Below, in pieces: positions 24,701 to 35,018 of a DNA stretch of 64,000 nt. A model generated the notes under the pieces. That model was given only the letters and a program-made list of their open reading frames with translations, was not told the origin of the DNA and made no database searches. The translations under genes were made by a program, and so were the position numbers. The stretch spans positions 2,877,311-2,941,310 of the forward strand of contig CM028328.1 of NCBI GenBank assembly GCA_016647705.1, given 5' to 3'. Every line of letters starts with the position of its first letter. The stretch's first letter is position 1. Source of the stretch: Eucommia ulmoides (lineage: Eukaryota > Streptophyta > Magnoliopsida > Garryales > Eucommiaceae).

Positions 24701-27700
24701 TATATAACCGGTAATCAATAAAGAACCCATGCATATAGGCTCTTAGAAGATTGGTGCCAATCAAATTTGTCAAATTCAACCTCTCAAGATCTTCTTTTGT
24801 CAAGAATTTAAAATTATCATAAATCTCTGTTTGAGAAACCTCTTCCATCTCCTCCTAATAAGTGATATAAACAAAGAAACATTAGCACCGGTGATTAAAT
24901 TTCAGAAAGAGTGAATTTTAATCCATAAAAGATGAAGAAGAGAAATCAGAAACATCTAAAAATCACACCGTTAAGTTCTCTAAATAAGAACACCATTTGG
25001 GAGCAGGTCCAAGGGCTGGTATGAAATAAGATGGTATTTGGCCGCAATCCAGACCCAACAACATCAGTCCGCTTCCGTTGAAGACACAAAGATCATTTAT
25101 TGTCCCAGCTGTTGGTTCAATACTGGTCATGCCTTCCCCCTAAGAGTATAAAGAAAAAATGAAACCCGATATCGATACTGAGTATAAGAGCAAAATAATA
25201 ATAAATGCAATAGATAAAAAGTTTGTTTTAACAAACTCAAAATGTTTTGAGCTGGTTAGATTTTTAAGAAAGAGGCAGCCTGTCTATTAGGCTTTACAGG
25301 TCACTGGCAACCGCATCGTGTCCATCAGGCTAAAAAGGGCAACTAAAGGTAAAGGAACTAAAACAAAAAACCAGCGTTTCACACTTAAAGGGAAGAAAGA
25401 GTTCCTTACCGTTTCAGGGTCCCAAACTCTGACGATATGCTTATCTGTGGTGATTAGCTTTGGCCGCTCAGAATTAAGAGTCCGATGCCACTTGATATTC
25501 AATATTGGGCTACCATACCTAGACAATATTGACATTTGGGCAAGAATAAACAAATCATAAGCACATTAACAAACATATAATAAAATAATTCCAGAGAGAC
25601 TTGATAGAAAGAGTCATAAACAATTGGCATAGCAACTCACATGTGATCTTTTACTCGCATAGGATGTGAAGAACGCAAGTCGTAAATCAATACCTACATA
25701 AACAGAATCAAAAGCAAATTTTAGCATACTAAAGGGTTAAAAGTGGAGGTTAACATCCTTGATAAACTTTAAAATTGAAAAAACTTAAGAGCCTGTAAGA
25801 ATAAAAAGATACAGGATAACTAATCAAACATTGAGTCATTAAACACTACTAACATTAGCTGATGAAGTAACTGATATTCGGCTGTAAGTTTGTGACAATA
25901 TTATCACTGTTTATCTACAAGTTGGACTATTATCAGCATATAGCGAATGCATGGTATACCAATGATTATTTCACATATGAATCATTCTTGGCATACCTTT
26001 CCAGCACTACTTCCAACAGCCATGACGTAACCTCCATCTCCATCAAACTCTATCGCTGTGACTTCCTGTAATCCATCAATACTGTTAGAGAGAACTCGAA
26101 GTCAAAGAAAATTATATGGACAGCATTCACCAAGGGGAACATAAAACTCTTTCCTTCTCATTTTATAGCTTGTTAAAAGCACAACCAACAAATTTTTCTT
26201 ACACGTACGCCACAAAAAAAAAAAAAAAAAAGCATAAATTATCATCAGAGGAACATAAAGTTTATCCCTCTCATTTTATAACATGTTAAAGTCAAACCAC
26301 CGTGATTATCCCATTGAATGGGCGCAAAGCAAGTTAAGGCATTAAAATTGTTATACGGTACTTGTGTCATTCCTGTATTGTTTAGGATTTATGTACGGTT
26401 TCCAAATTTCTATTATAAACAGAGGGTGAGGGTAACACAATTGTTAAGCCGTCTCATTCTTTTCCTATTGTTCTTTTACTTTATCAAAATATATGCAGAC
26501 TTGACCTTTCTAGGAATTCAAGGACAGATATGCTCCCTAAATGGTAATAACCCTTGGACTAAAACAAAAGAATCTATGCAAGTCGGATTGCTTAAGAAAC
26601 AAAAGAATATATTAGGGCACCCACTTTTCCATCCAGTTTATTAACAAGATCTTTACAGGACTTGGTATGCACCAACAGATCACCGCCAAAGAGGGGGAAA
26701 AAGTGCAAAAATGAGAAATTGGTGAAAAAGAGATCCAAATTATTAACCCCTCCAAAAGAATCTGTCCACTCATTATGCAATGCTAGGAGTCCAAGAGGAC
26801 TGTAAGCAATAACACAATTAGGTCAGGTCTTACTACTAGAGATCGCATGTGTGTGTGTGTGTTGGAGAGTGGGGAGATTGACAGGTAGTTTTGGTATGTT
26901 GGGGGATATCATTATTGCGAAACCTAAAGCCTATACGTGTGTAAGTGAACTCCTAATTGTTGTTTGTGTGTGTATGTGTCACAACGATTTTTGAAAATAT
27001 CTTACAGCCAAAGACTAAGATTGCTTTGTCCACCACTCACCAACATATCTGCCGCAGCCATCATTCCACCTAAGATCTCTGTCTTCCTCCATTCCTCATA
27101 CCCCCCCCCCCCCAACCATAGCCACTGCAAAATACAGCTGGTTCACTCCCAAGCAGATCCAGCTGGCTCTAATTCCTCACCCCAATCGGATCCAAATCTG
27201 AAGTCAAAATGTCCAATGTGACCAGAATCACCAGATTCGGCCTCCACCGAAGTCCTCCCTCACCCTCTTTCTTTCTCTCTCCTTATTTTTTCTTTCTTCA
27301 TTTCCTAATTGTTCTTTTTCGGTTAAAATTGTTCCGAACATAGTAATTTCACATATTTGACCAGCTAAAAAAGAATTGATATATTTATCCATTTATCAAT
27401 TTATTTAACTTGAGCATTAGATATTGCAAGTGATATCAAACATAATAAGAATTCAAATAAATAAACTAATTTATCTTTTTTTCTATGTAATAAACTAATT
27501 AATCATTAAAATTTATTAAAAATATTAAATAGGTAGTTGTTTTGTCCATGGGAGTATTGCCTAGTGTATGTTAAAAGATTAACGATGGCAGCAGATAATC
27601 CACATGTACCATGTTCTCTAATAGTGAATTGACCTCTACAAATTATTTCAGGAGATGACTTTCAAGTGGCAACCAACTTCCCAATTCAAATAAGATGAAT

Positions 27701-30700
27701 TCTAATCTAATGGATGAAGAGAGAGAAGAACCACCTCGTCAATGTCGCCAGCAGGAGCGACAGCATTTATCCTACCAACAGAAGATCTTGCTCTCATGTC
27801 AAAGCATTCTACAGCACCATCTTCACCGCCACAAGCAATCAATCCATGAACCTTGCTGAATTGCACAAGACAAATGTCTAAGATAACAAGATAAGCAAAA
27901 TCATGTCCAGCAATCAAGAAATTTCAAGTAAATAAGAGATGAGCAGGAGCTCCATTAACCTTCTAGAGACAACATTTAGTGCAGGAGACTCTGTGTTAAG
28001 TGAGGAAAGGAAACGACCCTGTGGATGGAAATATAAACATCAAGTTCATGATACCAGAACATAAAGAAATTAATTGCAATAAGAAAGTGTAAAACATGAT
28101 ACTAAATTGCAAATAGCTTTCTAGGGAGGACCCTTCTTAAGAGTTCTAAATGAATATTGCAATCCATGTCACATTGTTACAAAAGGTCCAAGGCATTACA
28201 GCAAATTTATTTCTTCTACTCAATTTAAGGCCATCACCATCTTATCCAATCCAGAAAAATATATACCTTAATTGCAGGAATATCCTTAAAAAGGCGAATC
28301 TCCCATCTTCGATTGACGATTATATGATTCTTACTAAAAACTCACCCCACATTTGCTCCCACCATATCAGAATTTTAATCCCATCTTGACTTCACCACAA
28401 TAAAATAACTAGGGGAAAAAAGATACTTTTATATAGGACTTAAAAAAAGAATATTATTAAATATCCTGTTTCAATCAGATCCTTTCCACTAGTTTGCCAA
28501 GAAAAAAAAAATAGTGTTGACAAACACTTTTTGAACTCTTTTACACTTCTAAAAAAACCACTCTCGTCGCACTCCCTCTCATGTCCCTGAATGCTTTTTG
28601 CTTCATAGCAAACTATGATAGAAATAAAAAGTTAAAAGAACAGCCAAAACTCTTAAAGGAGCTTGGGGCAAGGAAGAAACCTGTTCCAAATTTATTCTGT
28701 ATAAATCAGGAGAAGAGGCGGCACAAAGCAAGTCACAAGACCAGCAATCGTAAGTGATATCCCTTCCCATCCTGCATGAAACTAAAACAGATTAAATGTA
28801 CATCCACAACAAACAAGAGAGAACGTGTAGAAGCGGATAGAGCGTGTAAATCCAATCCTTGATGCAGGATAACAACTGATTTCTATGACGCTAGTAAGAG
28901 TAAACATGAAATCGCTGATATGACATGCATGAAGGTACAGAATTCGTGAAAGAGTTGGCTCTATACATTATTATGAGGCAGGAAAAAGGCAATCTGATGT
29001 GCACATGCGATTATTAATAAATGAACAGAAAATAAAATAAGTAAATCATTGGAGCGAAGCAGGAGAAAACCTTGGAATTCGCAGGCTGTAGTGACTTCCA
29101 TATTTTGCATGTAATTGTACAGAACGATCAGCACAAAGAAATGCCATCTTTGAATAGTCTTCACCCAACACCTATAGAAACAATAAAAAATAGGGTCAGC
29201 CACCACCAATATATCATACCGTGATATAAGGAAGACAAACTATTTTTTGCTTGGCCGCAAATATAACAAACTTCCCGGACCAAATATGAAAATTGCAACT
29301 AGAATAAATCCAGACTGAACGTAACATGCCACAAATGAGAGCAAACTCGAACATATTAGTTGGATACTAGGAGTAGGACATGAAGGTTGTGATTGTTAAA
29401 AAAAAATAAGCCGCGTATATCAGTTCAGTCTTCCACGAGATACGATCACAGAAATCATAAGAGCTGTCGATGTATTCGCTGTAGAATTTCTATAGAACTC
29501 ATACATCAAATAAGGTAGAAGCTGGCTTCGAAGTTCCTTATTTATCATTCCAGAATCCAGACAGAACATCAAACATGACCAGAAGAACCATATAGCCAAG
29601 TCGTGTAAAAATCAATACTAACAACTTTATGCCCAGTGACCACTAACGTCTAAGTGAATTGAACCAAAAATAAAAAAAAAAATATATATATATATATATA
29701 AAATTAATCAAAAGACCTTAGAGCTGTATCTTCAACATTGGAGCTCTTTTTAAAACTCCTCTTATGTTCAAGATGTGTTGCAATATCTAAGCAAATGGCT
29801 TTGCAGATAACCATATTTGAGTTGGCATAGCAAATAAAAGCAAAAATGCCTATCATCCCTATTCTTAATTTTGAAGAGAAAGAATGCAACAGATTACTGA
29901 AAATTATTAAGCATACACCAGTTGTTTTATTCAATAACTCAAATATCTTTTTTAACCATTTGCGCCGCCATTGGGCTATTCGGAAGCAGAGAAATCTATC
30001 TGTTCTCTAGCAAATATAGAAGTAATGAGAAGCTTTACTGCCTTGAATGCTAATTTTTATAAAAAAGAATCAATTATTTATCCATGATGTGTTCTCTTTT
30101 CATTGGACCATATTTGAATTTTATTTTAAAAGAAATATTTGTACATAATAAACCTACTACTTTTCTATCTCTCCATCTCTCTCCCTCCTGTCTCTTCAAC
30201 CTACAAGTTTTAATTACACTGTGCATCTTAAAATATAGATGGAGTTACCTTTTGTGCCTTAATTTTTCAATTTTATCATATTACCCCCGAATATTTGCAT
30301 GCCAAAATCATTGAATCGTATAACATTTTCGGCGCAAGTTGGATCTTCTAATATCCGCTTAAGGACGTTTTGTACCTTCACTACTTTTTGTTGTCTATCT
30401 TCTCCGTTAATCAAATAAAAGGTTACATGAGAACGTACAGGCCAACTAACACCAAAAAATATATCATGCTAAACTAAATCTAAAGACCAACATTCTACAT
30501 GCATCATTGGCGTGAATCCACATCCATCACATGTGACGAGAAGGTAAACGGTACCTGAAAATTAATGATTTCTGATACCAAGTGTCTTTCAAACTTCAAC
30601 GACAGCTCCCTCAACTCGTATACTTTAACTTGTGGTGGATAAATACCTAGAGTTTAATACCAATAACATGATTAATACAAGTACTATGGGAGCACATTTC

Positions 30701-31134
30701 CTGACGAAATCAACACCCCCAAATTTTGGAGCTAAATATTCACCTGAGGCAATAATATACTCTCCATTAGGAGTTGCCTTAATTCTACTCGTTGCAGTTT
30801 CAAACCTCAAATCCTGAACCAATTCCACCCTTTGCATATAATCTACAAAATTTAAAGGGAAAAGGAAAGGATTTGGGGACATCAGTGATAAAGTTGAATT
30901 AAGTATCAAAGAACCATATAAATTACAAACCACTTAATCGAAACGTAAACAAACATTCCACCAAATAGGTACTGTGAGCGTTTGAGCGCGAAAATGCGTA
31001 CCTTTGTCTTTTCTAAGAGCTCTTAATTTCTTGGGATCAAGCCAAGTGGCCAATGAACGGTGTTGGCCTGTCACCGAGTACATCTTCACCCCATTTATGG
31101 ATGTTGACTTCAAGTTTCCTCCTTGGTACGCCAT
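21753..31134 (-). CDS. NOL10: Nucleolar protein 10 / Enp2 homologue (WD40 ribosome-biogenesis protein)
   Basis: Sixteen coding exons: 31134-31002, 30842-30744, 30646-30555, 29171-29071, 28771-28681, 28018-27960, 27855-27735, 26065-25997, 25693-25641, 25518-25410, 25139-24969, 24854-24696, 24505-24413, 23884-23705, 22869-22670, 22110-21753. All phases close, giving 695 aa (human NOL10: 688). The N-terminus (INGVKMYSVTG...WLDPKKLRALRKDKDYMQR) and seven-bladed WD40 region (to about residue 350) match the family. Then follow FKFLTKEDLERLNLTNLIG, LRAYMHGFFIDYRLYKKAQ, a lysine-rich KLPKVN segment, an NUC153-type block (LKDERFAQMFENKDYEIDE, about 498-516), an acidic Ser/Glu stretch and an RG/RGG tail over the last 40 residues. 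Enp2/NOL10 acts in the 90S pre-ribosome for 18S rRNA maturation in the nucleolus. Intron 15 holds a MITE and intron 14 an Au SINE. Confidence 0.95.
22153..22575 (+). mobile_element. MITE family A, copy 3 (NOL10 intron 15)
   Basis: It carries the family landmarks TTCTGGAGTATTCTGGGAA, ACAACATTTG, GTGGTGGTGGCCGGC, GAATAGTTTTGTGGGAGTGA, GTTTACCAAACGCG and the end AACCAAACGGGGCCT. It occupies most of the 559-bp intron between exons 15 and 16 and lies antisense to the host gene. Confidence 0.75.
22952..23110 (-). mobile_element. Au-type SINE (NOL10 intron 14)
   Basis: On the minus strand: a box A-like CTTGGCGCAACAGT, GTTGTCGTCATGTAACTTAT, box B GGGTTCGAGTTG at about 23046-23057, CTTGTAAAGTAGGGTAAGAC, GCGTACAATAGACCC, and GACCTTTCCCTGGACCCCGC at the 3' part. 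This order is that of the angiosperm Au SINE. The host gene is also on the minus strand, so the SINE is in sense orientation. Confidence 0.85.
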
Positions 31135-31189
31135 TGATTTTCAATTCTGCTCCCTTGCTCCAGAGCAGGATAGATATAACCCCTAAAGC

Positions 31190-31890
31190 TTAGCTCAACG
31201 TAGCAGCAGTCTGTACTACAAAACATTCATACCACTTAGAATATCAAGAGGTGGGACTCTCTTTCTTCCCGCCTAGCTAAAAACATATGAGCCAATATGC
31301 AACCACTCAGTTAACGAGTTTATATATCTTGCAATTAAACCCTAATTTCCAAACCCTAGATGAAATAAACACCATATTACTGTATAAAGATTAATTTTTC
31401 ACCTGTACGAAAACAATTTTAATTTCTATCAATATTAACAATTATTACAGACCCACAAAAAAAGAATAACGCTTACGAACCAATTGACCAAATTCTGTCA
31501 GCAAAATACAGCAAATTCAGAATGAAGAATAAAAGCTTGTCGGATAAAGCGGCAGGGAGGGGGGAAGAGAGAGAAGATGATGAGAAAAGTGGGGGAAGCT
31601 TCCAAAAACAGCAGACCAACCATGAGGGAGAAGAACCTGCGGGGTGAGCTACACGAAGAGAGAGAGAGAGAGAGAGGGATTTGAGAAAAAACAACTTACC
31701 GAAAGTAGCTCTACCAAGCCGGCGAGGAGAGGAAGGACGACGGCTGGACTCGACAGAAACCACCGATTAGGGGCGCCGGTGCATAGGTGTGGACGAATTC
31801 CGGCCTCGCACGAAGAGCAGATTTGGGGAATGAACAGGTGGAGTAGTAGGCGAAGGGGAGGGGTTGGGGGAGCGGATTAGGGTTTTTGGG
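31190..31890 (-). promoter_or_regulatory. 5' leader and probable 5' UTR intron of NOL10
   Basis: On the minus strand a good donor (GTAAGT, plus positions 31695-31700) and a possible acceptor (TTTTGTAG at about 31215-31222) suggest a 5' UTR intron of about 480 bp. The leader exon would start near 31880, where GAACCGGAAGATTTTTGAG lies upstream. A pyrimidine-rich CT tract (minus strand) is at about 31659-31677. No coding sequence is seen in this leader. Confidence 0.4.
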
Positions 31891-32141
31891 GGGTACTTAG
31901 TGAAAGATCTCAAAAATCTTCCGGTTCAATTAACAGTTATCCCCCCCCCCCCCCCTTACAGATGATAATTCAACCAAATCAGGTAATCGAACCAAACCAA
32001 ATCTAGCCATTCGATTTTAAAATTAATTAAATAATTTTGATTATAATTTTAATTTTGAAATTGAAAGCAAAAACAGTTTTAGTTTTGATTTTGAAATATT
32101 AATCGTGAAACCAAATTGTTTAACCGAAATTTTAGATATAT

Positions 32142-32172
<31 letters not shown>

Positions 32173-32293
32173 TATCCTCATTGTATTTATTTATTTACGT
32201 TTTTACCTCTAATATATATACATGTTATAGTGTTAATTGGGTTAATTTTAAGGTTTCATAGTTTTTCCGATATTTTAATTATATTTTTGTTTA

Positions 32294-32925
32294 GGGTGTT
32301 TACAACTCCTTTAGTTTATCCTTAACTTTAACAAAAAGTCTTATTGGCAATTGTAACTTGTGTTTTTAGTCCCACGCATTAAAAAAGGCAGAAGGCCCAA
32401 TATATGCACTTGCACTCGCGCAGTTACATGTAACTAGTTTGTATATAAAATACTTGTTAAATGTAACAAATACTGTAATTTGTAAAATATAACTAACTTT
32501 TATGTAAAAAATTGTTAAAAGTAACAAATATTACATAAATACGTGTAATTTGTAACATGTAATTAATATTACACAAATACATATAATTAATATTAAACTA
32601 ATTTGTGAGTAGAGTATTTGTGAGATGTAACAAATATTACATAAATACATGTAATTTGTAATATGTAACTAAATATTATATAGGTACATGTAACTAACAT
32701 TACACAAATATATGTAATATAGTTAATTATTAAGTTGTAACTAATATTCACTATAATATAAATTTACTCACCAAATTCTCTCTACATCCCCGCACAATAC
32801 GTAAGTATATGCAGGACTAATACGTAAGCAAAAATCAATATGCTGAAATAAATCAAAACTTATGTTTTAAAAGGGACTAACGACATAATACCTCCGCTAT
32901 TTGGGACTAATCATCAATTGTCCCA
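32294..32925 (+). mobile_element. Non-autonomous DNA element with 8-bp target duplication
   Basis: 632 bp, beginning GGGTGTTTACAACTCC and ending AATTGTCCCA, flanked by perfect 8-bp repeats TTTGTTTA (32286-32293 and 32926-32933). The interior is the TGTAACTAATATTACAC-type repeat that also forms 28-393 and 420-960. The empty site can be read in the tandem copy at about 34311-34325 (TTTTTGTTTATATATT). Terminal inverted repeats are very short (GGG/CCC), so the class is uncertain; the duplication length suggests hAT. Confidence 0.8.
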
Positions 32926-33118
32926 TTTGTTTATGTATTAAAAAACGATTCATGATGGTCTTAATTTTGGTCTTATAGCTTCGCTATTTTGACCTTGATT
33001 TTGGATAAAATTAAACGGTTTGCTTTTAAAATTGTTTTCTAAATAACCGACGGTTCTGTTTTTGGTTTTAGGTTTTGTATATGTAAGATGTCCAACGGAT
33101 TTGATTTCTAGTGAAATC

Positions 33119-34180
33119 TGTTGAAAATAATTGTGAAAATATTATTTTTAATTAATATAATTAAACATTAATTAATATTATTTTCAATAAGAGATTTCTA
33201 AATATGTTACAAATATATAATAATACCCAAAAAAAATTAAAAAAATATTAAAAATAGTTCACAGTAAATATTCAGAAACCCAATACATGCAACAGTAAAT
33301 ATTCTAAATTATGATAACAAATATTTTAGAATATTAACAAACATTACAAAATTATATTCTTCAACAATAAATTAAAATACACGAATCAGTAAATAAATAA
33401 AATTATACTTACAGTCTTTTACTGATGACGATTTCAAAAATTTATATTGATCAAGGCCATTGTTTAACGATATTTTTTTAAAATAAATTTCTCATTCAGC
33501 TGCTTACGGTTATTCAGGCGTTTACTTTCCAGGATACAATGATAACATTCTTCAAAACAAGTGTTGAATTCTTTTTCAAGAATAAACTAACATAAACCCA
33601 AAGTGTACGTATAGTGCAAGATGTACTAAATTTTCATGCTTAAATGATAATGCAAAATTCTCTATTTATAGAGTAAACAAATGAGTAATTTTAGCACACC
33701 AAAAGTTTTACTTTAAATTTACTAAGAACGCTTTAAAGGTATTAATAATTATCACATATAACTCCTTATTAAAAACGAGTTACAAATATAAAAAGATAAG
33801 TCTTATTTTGTTTAAGAAAATTGCTAGAATCAATTTAAAGAAAATTCTCAAAAGAATTCTTTCTACTGGGATTAACCCAAGTTCAAACCCAAACCCATGC
33901 CCCATGACCTAACTTGGGTACGCAATCCAAAATGGATTATAGAAGTGGTTTAAGTGTTTTATTAACCAATGTGGGATTACTCATTTTATATATTTCAATA
34001 AATTTCATAGGACTACATTGAAAGTCGATTTATTATTCACATCTTAATGATAAATCAATATTTCACATTCGTCTTCTCACTAAATATAACGTATTGAAAT
34101 ATGAAAACATATCAACCATAAATTAAATCACATATAAATAATTGGACTTAAAATAGTGTAAAGATTATTTTTGTCTAACA
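33119..34180. mobile_element. Solo LTR of a retrotransposon
   Basis: 1062 bp starting TGTTGAAAATAATTG and ending TTTTTGTCTAACA, i.e. TGTT...AACA ends, flanked by perfect 5-bp repeats AAATC (33114-33118 and 34181-34185). It contains no coding sequence, primer-binding site or polypurine tract adjacent to it, so it is a lone LTR left by recombination between two LTRs. The segment ACCAATGTGGGATTACTC is of a type often seen in plant LTRs. The uninterrupted host sequence (GTGAAATCGAYCCAAAA) is present in the neighbouring tandem copy near 34497. Confidence 0.9.
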
Positions 34181-34215
34181 AAATCGACCCAAAAATGAAC
34201 CGTTGTCATCCCTAG

Positions 34216-34833
34216 TGTGTGTGTATATATATATACACACGTGTGTGTGTGTGTGTTTTATAGGTTAATTTTAAAATTTTCATAATTTTTACCGATATTT
34301 TAATTATATTTTTGTTTATATATTAAAAAAATGATTCGTGATGGTTTTGATTTTGGTCTTATAGTTTCGAGATTTTTGCTTTAATTTTGCATAAAATTAA
34401 ACGGTTTGGATTTAAAACTATTTTCTAAATAACCGACGGTTCTTGTTTTGGTTTTAGGTATATGCCCACCTTTTTTTGTTTTGGTTTTGATTTCTAGTGA
34501 AATCGATCCAAAATTGAACCGTTGCTATCCCTACTATATATACATGTTATAAGGTTGATTAGATTAATTTTAATATTTTCATAATTTTTTCTGGCATTTT
34601 AGTCATATTTTTGCTAATATGTTAAAAAAAAAAAAAGGTTGTCATGGTTTTGATTTTGGTCTTACATTTTTGCAATTTTGACTTTGATTTTGCATAAAAT
34701 AAAATAATTTGATTTTATAACTGTTCTTTAAATAATCGAGAATTTTGGTTTTTGGGTTTGAGTTTAGTATGCCTAACGGTTTCTATTGTAATTTCAAGTG
34801 AAACCGACTCAAAATTAAATCGTTCTCATCTCT
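34216..34833 (+). repeat. Two tandem copies of the hAT-like element's right half
   Basis: Units 34216-34533 and 34534-34833 each run from a TATA/CACA-rich start through TTAATTTTAAAATTTTCATA-like, TTTTGATTTTGGTCTTA and AATAACCGACGG-like blocks to CCGTTGCTATCCCTAC / CGTTCTCATCTCTAG. Each matches the right part of 31957-34215. This makes a three-unit tandem array ending about 20 bp before the PNSL3 TATA-like box. Confidence 0.65.
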
Positions 34834-34850
34834 AGTTTGACATTATAATT

Positions 34851-35018
34851 TATAAATTTTCTCTCTTTTCTCCCCCAACAAAAGTCATTTTCAGACAAAA
34901 ACCCACCCCACAATCCAAAATCCTCCTTATCAACTCCTCCCTCAAATTACCAAACTACCCTCAATCCCTATATCCCTCTCTCTTGGCCAGCAATCACCAG
35001 GGGCTTCATCAATCATCC
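34851..35018 (+). promoter_or_regulatory. PNSL3 core promoter and leader
   Basis: A TATAAATT box at 34851-34858 is followed 25-35 bp later by a pyrimidine-rich start region (CTCTCTTTTCTCCCCCAAC) and a C/T-rich leader up to the ATG at 35019. Spacing fits a plant TATA promoter of a light-expressed gene. The assignment rests on position and composition only. Confidence 0.5.

Larger units (their letters stand above)
31957..34215 (+). mobile_element. hAT-like element, split by two later insertions
   Basis: The right end is AACCGTTGTCATCCCTAG, matching the right end at 45511-45528; the left end (ACAGATGATAATTCAACCAA) is degraded next to a C-run. The interior consists of AACCGAAACCAAATT-type and TTTTGATTTTGGTCTTATAG-type sequence without coding capacity. 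It is interrupted at 32294-32925 and at 33119-34180, both with exact target duplications, which proves the order of insertion. Two further copies of its right half follow directly (34216-34533, 34534-34833). Confidence 0.65.
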
